Position numbers and translations under genes: made by a program. From positions 1 through 8,365 of the forward strand of contig CABUKY010000080.1 in assembly GCA_902492185.1 (NCBI GenBank): DNA of 8,365 nt. The letters are read 5' to 3'. Source of the DNA: an uncultured Collinsella sp. (GTDB lineage: Bacteria > Actinomycetota > Coriobacteriia > Coriobacteriales > Coriobacteriaceae). Positions 1 to 5,686 of this stretch are shown here, one piece after another; within the stretch, counting starts at the first letter, position 1; the number at the start of each line of letters is the position of its first letter. The notes below the pieces were generated by a model. It worked only from the letters and a program-made list of their open reading frames with translations, had not been told where the DNA came from and ran no database searches.

Positions 1-534
1 AAGACGGGCTCCATTACCTCCGTCCAGGCTGTCTACGTCCCCACAGACGACCTGACCGACCCGGCGCCTGCCACGACGTTTACGCACCTCGATGCCACCA
101 CGGTTCTTTCGCGTAGCATTTCGTCGCTCGGCCTGTTCCCGGCTATCGACCCGCTTGCGTCTTCCTCCGACGCTCTCGATCCCTCGATCGTCGGCGAGGA
201 GCACTACCGTGTCGCCGTCAAGGTCCAGGAGCTCCTGCAGGAGTACTCCGACCTTCAGGACATCATCGCCATTCTGGGTATGGACGAGCTGTCCGAGGAG
301 CAGCGCCTTACGGTCAACCGTGCCCGTAAGATTCAGCAGTTCCTCTCGCAGTCCTTCCACGTCGCCGAGAAGTTCACCGGCAACCCCGGTGTCTACGTCC
401 GCGTCGAGGATACCGTCCGCTCTTTCGCCGAGATTGTCGACGGCAAGGCCGATGACCTGCCCGAGCAGGCTTTCCGCTATGCTTCCACGATTGAGGACGT
501 GCGCGAGCGCGCCCGCAAGATGGGGGAGAAGTAG
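1..534 (+). CDS. atpD: ATP synthase F1 subunit beta, C-terminal part (5' end outside window)
   Basis: This is the last 177 codons of the catalytic beta subunit of F1Fo ATP synthase, which makes ATP from ADP and phosphate at the cytoplasmic face of the membrane. The reading frame is open from base 1, so the gene begins upstream; the Walker A and B motifs of the nucleotide site are not in view. Visible hallmarks, numbered from the first codon shown, are the KTGSITSVQAVYVP segment (1-14), the alpha/beta family signature PAIDPLASSS (48-57), and the GMDELSEE segment (93-100), whose DELSEE loop contacts the gamma and epsilon subunits. The C-terminal helical bundle follows, with LPEQAF at 153-158. 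The similarity to E. coli AtpD is strong along the whole segment. The stop lies 3 bases before atpC, and the run GGGGGAG near its end (522-528) also serves as the atpC ribosome binding site, so the two genes are tightly coupled. Confidence 0.98.
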   Translation, partial: KTGSITSVQAVYVPTDDLTDPAPATTFTHLDATTVLSRSISSLGLFPAIDPLASSSDALDPSIVGEEHYRVAVKVQELLQEYSDLQDIIAILGMDELSEEQRLTVNRARKIQQFLSQSFHVAEKFTGNPGVYVRVEDTVRSFAEIVDGKADDLPEQAFRYASTIEDVRERARKMGEK

Positions 535-537
535 GTT

Positions 538-930
538 ATGCGTATCCGCATCGTGTGCCCCGTGAGCTGCGCCTATGAGGGCGACGCTGCGTTTGTGTCG
601 ATTCCGTCCACGGATGGCGAGTTTGGCGTCCTGCCCGCTCACTCCAGCGAGATCTGCACGATCGACCGCGGTTACGTTCGCGTTTCCGATAAGGCCATGG
701 GCACTGTCGACCACACGTTTGCCGTGGCCGGCGGCTATGCCCAGGTTGCGGACGATGTCGTGACCGTTCTCGCCGAGCGCGCTTGCGATTTGGCGACCGT
801 CGATGCCGACAAGCTTAAAGCTGATATTCAAGGTTTTGAAGAGAAGCTGGGTAATTTGTCGGAGGATGATGCACGCCGCGCCTACCTCTATAATGAAATC
901 GCATGGTGTAAGCTCAAGCTTGCCCAATAG
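538..930 (+). CDS. atpC: ATP synthase F1 subunit epsilon
   Basis: A 130-residue epsilon subunit, part of the central stalk of F1; it couples rotation to the proton ring and can inhibit ATP hydrolysis. The N-terminal beta-sandwich is recognisable from the EFGVLPAHSS segment (28-37, the usual G-x-L/I-P-x-H turn) and from FAVAGGYAQVADDVVTVLAE (61-80), which matches the conserved GG..EV....VTVLA strand pair. Residues about 88-130 form the predicted helical hairpin, ending in KLKLAQ. The length is normal for the family (about 130-140). The ATG start has the purine-rich GGGGGAGAAG (522-531) in front of it, and the gene order after atpD is the standard end of the atp operon. A hairpin terminator follows 36 bases after the stop. 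An exact TATAAT (889-894) lies within the coding end, but no good -35 box accompanies it. Confidence 0.97.
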   Translation: MRIRIVCPVSCAYEGDAAFVSIPSTDGEFGVLPAHSSEICTIDRGYVRVSDKAMGTVDHTFAVAGGYAQVADDVVTVLAERACDLATVDADKLKADIQGFEEKLGNLSEDDARRAYLYNEIAWCKLKLAQ

Positions 931-966
931 TCAAACGATTTAGCGTTCGACCATTTGCGAACACAT

Positions 967-1005
967 CATGCCCGGGATGGCCCAGCCATCCCGGGCATGC
1001 TTTTT
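967..1005 (+). terminator. Intrinsic terminator of the atp operon
   Basis: A perfect 14-base-pair stem (CATGCCCGGGATGG at 967-980 pairing with 986-999) closes a 5-base loop (CCCAG), followed by CTTTTTG. This is a textbook Rho-independent terminator for the ATP synthase transcript. The short T-run (1001-1005) abuts the murA ribosome binding site, so some read-through into murA is possible. Confidence 0.9.
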
Positions 1006-1012
1006 GAAAGGG
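1006..1012 (+). promoter_or_regulatory. Ribosome binding site for murA (supports a TTG start)
   Basis: GAAAGGG begins at the base after the terminator T-run and ends 6 bases before TTG at 1019. The translation from that TTG begins MDIIRVEGG, which fits the usual MurA N-terminus, and I see no in-frame ATG nearby. This supports TTG as the real start. Confidence 0.7.
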
Positions 1013-1018
1013 TAGACC

Positions 1019-2302
1019 TTGGATATTATCCGCGTTGAGGGTGGCCACGCCATCGGAGGCTCCGTGCCCGTCTCGGGTGCCAAGAACTCCGCACTCAAAC
1101 TCATGGCGGCAACGCTTCTGGCGCCGGGCAAGACGACGCTGCAGAACGTGCCCGATATTTCCGATGTCCACGTGATGGGCAAGGTGCTCAAGGGCATGGG
1201 CGCTACGATCGATGTTCTCGACGAGCACACGCTCGAGATTGATACCTCTCAGGTCGATTCTTGGGAGGCCCCCTACGAGCTCGTTGCCAAGATGCGTGCT
1301 TCCACAGCCGTGATGGGACCCCTGCTGGGTCGCTTCCATCGCGCCAAGATCGCCATGCCGGGCGGCTGCAACCTGGGTGCTCGCAAGATCGATATGCACA
1401 TTCTTGGTCTTGAGGCCCTGGGCGTTGAGTTCGATACCGCCCACGGTTACATCAACGCTAATGCGCCCCAAGGTCTGCGCGGTACCACCGTCACGCTCGA
1501 GTTCGCCAGTGTCGGTGCGACCGAGAACCTCATTATGGCATCCGTGCGCGCGAAGGGTACCACGGTTATCGACAATGCCGCCCGCGAGCCCGAGATCGTC
1601 GATCTCGCCAACATGCTCAACGAGATGGGCGCTAAGATTGTCGGCGCCGGTACGCCTGTCGTGACCATCGAGGGCGTGGAAGAGCTGCATCCCGTTACCC
1701 ATCGCGTAGTGGGCGACCGCATCGAGGCCGGCACCTTTATCGTCGCCGGTGCGTTGATGGCCGACGATCGCGGTGTCGACGTCACGGGTTTTTGCCCCAT
1801 TCACTTGGGCATGGTGCTCAAGAAGATGGAGCTCATGGGTATCGACTGCGAGCGCGTCGAGGATGGCGTCCATGTAAACCGTGCCGAGCGTATCAAGCCG
1901 GTCGACATCCAGACGCTTCCGTTCCCCGGCTTCCCGACGGACATGCAGGCGCAGATTATGGTGCTCTCCGCCCTTGCCGATGGTAGCTCCGTTATCACCG
2001 AGAACATCTTCGAGAATCGCTTTATGTTTGCCTCTGAGCTGGTGCGCATGGGTGCCGACATTCGTATCGAGAGCCATCATGCCATGATTCATGGCGTCAA
2101 GGGCTTCTCGGGTGCACAGGTTACCTCGCCCGATCTGCGTGGCGGAGCGGCCCTCGTCGTAGCGGGCTTGATCGCCGACGGGACGACCGAGGTTTCGGCC
2201 ATCCATCACATCAAGCGCGGCTACGAGCGGTTTGTCGAAAAGCTGCAGGCGCTTGGCGCGCATGTCGAGCATGCTACCGTCCCCGATCCCGTCATCTACT
2301 AA
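1019..2302 (+). CDS. murA: UDP-N-acetylglucosamine 1-carboxyvinyltransferase (MurA)
   Basis: MurA catalyses the first committed step of peptidoglycan synthesis in the cytoplasm, moving enolpyruvate from phosphoenolpyruvate to UDP-GlcNAc. The 427 residues agree with the family (about 417-430). Motifs: SGAKNSAL with K22 (the E. coli K22 equivalent); MPGGCNLGAR with C117, the PEP-site cysteine that fosfomycin alkylates, and R122; PFPGFPTDMQAQ (301-312) with the catalytic aspartate D308; and HIKRGYE (397-403) with R400 near the C-terminus. Both halves of the inside-out alpha/beta barrel are intact. Because the active-site cysteine is present rather than Asp, family knowledge predicts fosfomycin sensitivity at the target. 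The start is TTG, preceded by GAAAGGG. The gene follows the atp terminator, so it either has its own promoter or depends on read-through. The LCP gene begins 12 bases after the stop, implying co-transcription. Distinction from the paralogue MurZ is not possible from one copy. Confidence 0.97.
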   Translation: MDIIRVEGGHAIGGSVPVSGAKNSALKLMAATLLAPGKTTLQNVPDISDVHVMGKVLKGMGATIDVLDEHTLEIDTSQVDSWEAPYELVAKMRASTAVMGPLLGRFHRAKIAMPGGCNLGARKIDMHILGLEALGVEFDTAHGYINANAPQGLRGTTVTLEFASVGATENLIMASVRAKGTTVIDNAAREPEIVDLANMLNEMGAKIVGAGTPVVTIEGVEELHPVTHRVVGDRIEAGTFIVAGALMADDRGVDVTGFCPIHLGMVLKKMELMGIDCERVEDGVHVNRAERIKPVDIQTLPFPGFPTDMQAQIMVLSALADGSSVITENIFENRFMFASELVRMGADIRIESHHAMIHGVKGFSGAQVTSPDLRGGAALVVAGLIADGTTEVSAIHHIKRGYERFVEKLQALGAHVEHATVPDPVIY

Positions 2303-2314
2303 TACAGGTTGCCT

Positions 2315-3550
2315 ATGTTTAATAAAAAGCCCCTCGCGGATACCACCGCCCGAAGACCCTCAACTGGTGCGCAGGCCAAGATCTACAGTCGCGATAACGT
2401 GGCTCGCTATTCCGAGCGCGCTCGCCAACGTCGTCGTAGCCACACGATTCGTCACGTCGCGCTCATTGTCGTGCTTGGCGTGCTGCTGAGTGCCACTACC
2501 GCTGCCGGCCTGTGGTTTGCCACCATTATGGGCAAGCTCGGCGATTCTAATGTCATTACCGACAATCTGCGTCGGGTTCTGGTTGACACCGATGAGGCAA
2601 AGGATCCGTTCTACGTGCTGCTTCTTGGCACCGACGGCCGTCCGGGCGAGGATACGTACCGTGCCGACTCGATTATCCTGGCACGCATTGATCCCACGCA
2701 AAAGCAGGCGACGCTCATTTCCGTTCCGCGCGACACCAAGGTCGAGTACAAGGGCGAGACCATGAAGATCAACGCCTGCCATACCGTTGGCGGCGCCGAG
2801 GCCATGGTCGAGGCTGTCAACGAGCTGTGCGGTGTTCAGATTTCCCACTATGCCGAGGTCAGCTTCGACGGTATGCAGGCGCTGATTGATTCGGTTGGCG
2901 GTATCGACATTAACGCAACCGATGATGTTGACGACCCCGAGCACCTGGATATTAAGATTACCGCTGGTCAGCAACATATGGACGGCGCCACCGCCCTTAC
3001 CTATGCCCGCTGCCGCTACACCTATGCCGACGGCGATTACACGCGCATGCGCCACCAGCGTCAGGTGCTTGGCGCCCTTGCCAACCAGATTCTCAATAAC
3101 TTCGATGCCACGAAGATCTTTGGCCTGGTTAATTCGCTGTCCGATATGCTCGTAACCGATATGAGCGTTCAGGATATCGTGGCTACGGTCAACGCCATGC
3201 GCGGTATGGATGTCGACGGTATCTACTCGGCCAACCTGCCCTCGTACGCCGACGACAGCACCATGATTGACGGTGTGAGCTACGTCTTTGTCTACGAGGA
3301 CGAGCTCAAGGAAATGATGGAGCGCGTCGATGCCGGCAAGGATCCCAAGGGTCCCAACACCATGGGTCTTTCCGACGGTTCTAGCTCTACGATCGGCGAC
3401 CTGAACAACAACACGTCTGACGACTACGCAAACGGTACCGCAACCTCATCGGTCAGCTCTGACGATTCCGATGGCTCAAGCGATTCGAGCGATTCGGACT
3501 ACTACGAAGAGCCCACCGGCGACGGTAACGGCTACGAGGCCAACTACTAA
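2315..3550 (+). CDS. LytR-CpsA-Psr (LCP) family cell-wall polymer ligase
   Basis: LCP proteins are membrane-anchored enzymes that transfer lipid-linked glycopolymers (wall teichoic acid, capsule or other wall glycans) onto peptidoglycan outside the cell. This 411-residue protein has a basic cytoplasmic tail (1-46), one membrane helix (about 47-70), and an extracytoplasmic LCP domain (about 98-258). Domain motifs are VLLLGTDGR (101-109), RADSIILARIDP (116-127), ISVPRDT (135-141), KINACHTVGG (151-160) and an arginine-rich stretch with R232, R234, R244 and R246, matching the conserved polyprenyl-phosphate-binding and catalytic positions. A region to about residue 340 follows, then a low-complexity Ser/Asp/Gly/Asn tail (about 352-411). 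I prefer ATG 2315 to TTG 2309: the only purine box, ACAGG (2304-2308), ends 6 bases before the ATG and touches the TTG. Three cysteines (155, 172, 233) lie outside the membrane and could form a disulfide. Pairing with murA fits a wall-assembly operon. The polymer it attaches cannot be told from sequence. Confidence 0.93.
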   Translation: MFNKKPLADTTARRPSTGAQAKIYSRDNVARYSERARQRRRSHTIRHVALIVVLGVLLSATTAAGLWFATIMGKLGDSNVITDNLRRVLVDTDEAKDPFYVLLLGTDGRPGEDTYRADSIILARIDPTQKQATLISVPRDTKVEYKGETMKINACHTVGGAEAMVEAVNELCGVQISHYAEVSFDGMQALIDSVGGIDINATDDVDDPEHLDIKITAGQQHMDGATALTYARCRYTYADGDYTRMRHQRQVLGALANQILNNFDATKIFGLVNSLSDMLVTDMSVQDIVATVNAMRGMDVDGIYSANLPSYADDSTMIDGVSYVFVYEDELKEMMERVDAGKDPKGPNTMGLSDGSSSTIGDLNNNTSDDYANGTATSSVSSDDSDGSSDSSDSDYYEEPTGDGNGYEANY

Positions 3551-3578
3551 GTTACGCGGTTTTACCAAACCGCGTAAC
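3551..3578. repeat. Perfect inverted repeat directly after the LCP stop codon
   Basis: GTTACGCGGTTT (3551-3562) and AAACCGCGTAAC (3567-3578) form a perfect 12-base-pair stem with a TACC loop, beginning at the base after the TAA. No T-run follows on either strand, so it is not a standard intrinsic terminator. It could be a transcript-stabilising hairpin or could act together with the terminator 50 bases further on. Confidence 0.75.
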
Positions 3579-3626
3579 CGCTTGACGCTGCGCGGGCCGC
3601 ATTTGGACAATCTGACGTTCAACTTC

Positions 3627-3661
3627 AAGGGCGCGACCAGAAGGTCAGCGCCCTTTCGTTT
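3627..3661 (+). terminator. Probable intrinsic terminator of the murA-LCP unit
   Basis: AAGGGCGC-GACC (3627-3638), loop AGAA, GGTC (3643-3646), one bulged A, then GCGCCCTT (3648-3655), followed by the interrupted T-rich tail TTTCGTTT. The stem is strong (12 pairs with one bulge) and the tail imperfect, so termination is likely but may not be complete. It lies 77 bases after the LCP stop. Confidence 0.7.
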
Positions 3662-3725
3662 CACGTCACCTTGTCTCAAATGCGACCCGCTCGCTGTCGT
3701 TGCCAAAACATCGGCGTTGCCGGAA

Positions 3726-3777
3726 CACTTGGCACTTGGGGACGTTCCTTTTGTACCGGCAGTTTGGGACACTCCTT
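3726..3777. repeat. REP-like repeat pair in the convergent intergenic region
   Basis: Two related units, TTGGGGACGTTCCTT (3736-3750) and TTTGGGACACTCCTT (3763-3777), are identical at 12 of 15 positions and sit in the same orientation 27 bases apart. The first unit is nearly palindromic (GGGAC/GTTCC). Just upstream is an exact tandem heptamer, CACTTGG twice (3726-3739). GGGAC-type near-palindromic units repeated between genes are typical of REP elements mobilised by REP-associated tyrosine transposases; I infer that relationship here, since no transposase is in the window. The surrounding bases 3662-3819 contain no supported gene. Confidence 0.45.
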
Positions 3778-3819
3778 GCGTTAAGAGGCTGGCGTGCGTC
3801 AACCTGTTCTCATTGCAGC

Positions 3820-3859
3820 AAAAAAAATCGCCCCGTTCTTGGTTGAGGACGGGGCGATT
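3820..3859 (-). terminator. Intrinsic terminator of pepT
   Basis: Read on the - strand, AATCGCCCCGT pairs with ACGGGGCGATT (11 perfect pairs; + strand 3826-3836 and 3849-3859) around a 12-base loop that can partly pair, followed by eight T residues (complement of the A-run 3820-3827). It lies 26 bases past the pepT stop. The + strand side has a weaker T-rich tail (GTCTTTT), so it may also stop + strand read-through from the LCP gene. Confidence 0.9.
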
Positions 3860-3885
3860 CGTCTTTTGGACTTGTGCAGCCAGGC

Positions 3886-5133
3886 TTATGCAAAGCGGGC
3901 GACGAGCTCCTGGAGCACGTCGGTCATCTTGACGAGCGAACTGACCGGGACGAACTCGTTGACGCCGTGGTAGCAATAGCCGCCGGTGGAAAGGTTGGGG
4001 CAGGGCAGACCGCGGAACGACAGCTGAGCGCCGTCGGTGCCGCCGCGAATCGGCAGCACTTGGGGCTCAACGCCGCAGGCAAGGTAGGCTTCCTTGGCAA
4101 CATCAATAAGCTCGGGATAGTCACGAACGATCTCGGCCATATTTCGATACTGCTGCTTAATCTCGACCGTCACGCGCTCCTCACCCAGACGCTGGTTGAG
4201 CATCGAGGCGGCGGCATCAATAAGGTCGAGTTTCTGCTGGAACTTGGCGGCGTCATGGTCGCGGACGATATAGCGCGCTGTGGCGTGATCGACGGTCGCA
4301 GATACACCCTCAAGGTGATAAAAGCCCTCGTAGCCTTCCGTATACTCCGGGCGCTGCACGTAGGGGAGCAACGCGTTGAAGTCGCAGAACAGATTGCCTG
4401 CGTTGACCATACGGCCCTTAGCGTCGCCCGGGTGGATGGACTGGCCCTCAAAGCGGACGGTCGCCTCGGCGGCGTTAAAGCACTCCCACTCCAGCTCGCC
4501 GATGGGGCCGCCGTCGACCGTGTAGGCGTACTTGCAGCCAAAGGCATCGATATCCAACAGCTCGGCTCCGTGGCCGATCTCCTCGTCAGGGCAGAAGCAA
4601 ATGCCGAGTGCGGGATGGGGCAGAGAGGGGTCCTGAGCGATACGCGCGACAAGCGACATGATCTCGGCGACGCCTGCCTTGTCGTCCGCGCCCAGCAGCG
4701 TGGTGCCATCGCTGCAGACCAGGTCCTCACCCGCGAGGTCATTCAGGGCGGGAAGCTTGGCGGTACTCATGGCAACGGGCTTACCGTCAACCGTGCCGCA
4801 GACCAGGTCGCCGCCTTCGTAGTGTACGATGTGCGGCTTCACGCCGGCGCCCGGTGCAACTTCGGTGGTGTCGAGATGGGCGATCAGGCCCAGGGCGGGC
4901 TTGTCCTCAGCGCCCGCACTTGCGGGGATATGCGCGCAGACATAGGCGTGCTCGGTCACGTGGGCATCTTCCGCACCAAGCTCGCGCAGCTCTTCAGCCA
5001 GCACGTTGGCAAGGTCAAACTGAACGGCGCTCGAGGGTGCCTGGTCGCAGTTTGCATCCTCGGACTGCGTGTTGATCTGGACGTAGCGCAAAAAGCGTTC
5101 GAGGACATCGGGGCTCGTGGTGGTGTTTTCCAT
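3886..5133 (-). CDS. pepT: Peptidase T (zinc tripeptide aminopeptidase, M20B)
   Basis: PepT is a cytoplasmic di-zinc exopeptidase that removes the N-terminal residue from tripeptides, supplying amino acids from imported peptides. The 415-residue length matches the family (about 405-415). Metal and catalytic motifs are all present: AHLDT with H86 and D88, LLGADDKAG with the bridging aspartate D150, PDEE with catalytic E184 and ligand E185, TVDGG with D207, and YHG with H389 near the C-terminus. The HPG of the dimerisation lid (H234) and PIRGGTDGAQLSF (361-373) also match E. coli PepT. The frame stays open upstream to 5229, but I choose ATG at 5133: family similarity (LERFLRYVQINTQS) begins a few residues after it, and TTGGAG (5142-5147, - strand) ends 8 bases upstream. 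The longer form would translate across the proposed promoter and operator. The gene is divergent from a metalloregulator, with a shared palindrome between them, so metal-dependent control is possible (inference). Confidence 0.96.
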   Translation of the reverse strand: MENTTTSPDVLERFLRYVQINTQSEDANCDQAPSSAVQFDLANVLAEELRELGAEDAHVTEHAYVCAHIPASAGAEDKPALGLIAHLDTTEVAPGAGVKPHIVHYEGGDLVCGTVDGKPVAMSTAKLPALNDLAGEDLVCSDGTTLLGADDKAGVAEIMSLVARIAQDPSLPHPALGICFCPDEEIGHGAELLDIDAFGCKYAYTVDGGPIGELEWECFNAAEATVRFEGQSIHPGDAKGRMVNAGNLFCDFNALLPYVQRPEYTEGYEGFYHLEGVSATVDHATARYIVRDHDAAKFQQKLDLIDAAASMLNQRLGEERVTVEIKQQYRNMAEIVRDYPELIDVAKEAYLACGVEPQVLPIRGGTDGAQLSFRGLPCPNLSTGGYCYHGVNEFVPVSSLVKMTDVLQELVARFA

Positions 5134-5141
5134 AAAGACCG

Positions 5142-5147
5142 CTCCAA
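5142..5147 (-). promoter_or_regulatory. Ribosome binding site deciding the pepT start
   Basis: On the - strand TTGGAG lies 8 bases before ATG 5133. It supports this internal start over the upstream in-frame start at 5229, which would add 32 residues unlike anything in PepT. Confidence 0.6.
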
Positions 5148-5171
5148 TCTTGGTCGTCGTGTGCAACAAGA

Positions 5172-5180
5172 ACTCTAGCA
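5172..5180 (-). promoter_or_regulatory. Candidate extended -10 promoter for pepT
   Basis: On the - strand the sequence TGCTAGAGT has the TGn-TAnnnT form of an extended -10 element. Transcription would start near 5165, giving a leader of about 30 bases before ATG 5133. The -35 position falls in the 5182-5199 palindrome and does not resemble TTGACA. Read by eye only. Confidence 0.4.
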
Positions 5181-5181
5181 C

Positions 5182-5199
5182 GGTATGCCACGGCATACC
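5182..5199. promoter_or_regulatory. Perfect 18-base dyad, candidate operator for the adjacent metalloregulator
   Basis: GGTATGCC-AC-GGCATACC is a perfect 8-2-8 inverted repeat in the 120-base divergent region between pepT and the DtxR-family regulator gene. DtxR/MntR-type dimers bind dyads of this size (roughly 16-20 bases), commonly near their own promoters. The dyad sits 2 bases from the candidate extended -10 element of pepT and 17 bases before the candidate -10 of the regulator gene, so a bound dimer would cover the -35 region of both. It is not the classical iron-box or MntR-box sequence. That it is an operator is inference from position and symmetry. Confidence 0.55.
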
Positions 5200-5216
5200 A
5201 CGACGCTTGGATGGGG

Positions 5217-5222
5217 TAGAAT
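5217..5222 (+). promoter_or_regulatory. Candidate -10 element for the regulator-methyltransferase operon
   Basis: TAGAAT matches five of six positions of the TATAAT consensus and would start transcription near 5229, about 25 bases before ATG 5254. No good -35 box is present; the corresponding position is taken by the right arm of the dyad. Confidence 0.35.
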
Positions 5223-5253
5223 CAGCCATTGAATGCAGAAGGGACGGAAGATC

Positions 5254-5676
5254 ATGGATACGACAAATAGCTCGCGCGAACTACATCTGACGGTGGCGAA
5301 CGAAGACTACTTGGAGTGCATGGTTCGCATTGAAAGCGAAGAGGGGGAAACCAACGGCGTGCGATCGGTCGACATCGCGCAGCGCCTTGGCGTCTCCAAG
5401 GCATCGGTCAATAAAGCGGTTTCGGCGCTCAAGGCATCCGAGCTTGTCGAGCAATCGCACTACGGCAAGGTGATCCTGACCGATCGCGGCCGCGAGGTTG
5501 GTACGGCTATCTGGTACCGTCATCGCCTCATCCGCACGTTTTTGGTTCAGGAGCTCGGTGTCGAATTTGAGCGAGCCGATTCCGAGGCCTGCATGATGGA
5601 GCATGCGCTATCCGAGGACACGATGAGCCGCTGGCTCGCCTATCTCGAAAAGCAGGGAATCAGCGTCGAGGAATAG
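5254..5676 (+). CDS. DtxR/MntR-family metal-dependent transcriptional regulator
   Basis: A 140-residue dimeric repressor of the DtxR/MntR type: metal binding promotes binding to operator dyads. The winged helix-turn-helix spans about residues 36-80 (VDIAQRLGVSKASVNKAVSALK as the recognition region, then the wing and LTDRG). The helical dimerisation and metal domain spans about 85-135; there is no C-terminal SH3-like domain, as in MntR. Metal-ligand positions by family alignment: D18 and E21 in NEDYLE (MntR D8, E11), H90 in YRHRL (MntR H77), and C113, E116 and H117 in EACMMEH. MntR has Glu where this protein has C113; DtxR and IdeR have Cys there. The ligand set is therefore mixed and does not settle Mn versus Fe. 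I choose ATG 5254 over 5233, because AGAAGGGA (5237-5244) ends 9 bases before it and the shorter form matches family length. It is followed 10 bases later by the methyltransferase gene. Confidence 0.9.
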   Translation: MDTTNSSRELHLTVANEDYLECMVRIESEEGETNGVRSVDIAQRLGVSKASVNKAVSALKASELVEQSHYGKVILTDRGREVGTAIWYRHRLIRTFLVQELGVEFERADSEACMMEHALSEDTMSRWLAYLEKQGISVEE

Positions 5677-5686
5677 CGGGATATAT

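Noticed and set aside
914..2272. A 452-codon open frame antisense to murA.
   Set aside because: murA on the + strand has all catalytic motifs. The antisense translation resembles no family I know, and long antisense frames are expected from G/C-ending codon bias.
2309..2314. TTG start for the LCP protein, adding two residues.
   Set aside because: The purine box touches this TTG, leaving no spacing, while ATG 2315 has 6 bases.
3582..3611. Promoter-like TTGACG and GACAAT 18 bases apart.
   Set aside because: A transcript from it would meet the 3627-3661 terminator within about ten bases, giving little but a hairpin; probably a chance match, though a tiny RNA is not excluded.
3471..3976. Open frames on both strands across the LCP-pepT intergenic region.
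   Set aside because: They overlap the LCP tail, two terminators and the repeat pair; they are compositionally odd and have no convincing ribosome binding site.
3874..5178. A 434-codon + strand open frame opposite pepT.
   Set aside because: It is the mirror of a clear PepT coding sequence, has no recognisable motif and begins within the pepT 3' end.
5134..5229. A 32-residue N-terminal extension of PepT.
   Set aside because: It has no counterpart in PepT, would translate across the dyad and promoter, and ATG 5133 has its own ribosome binding site.
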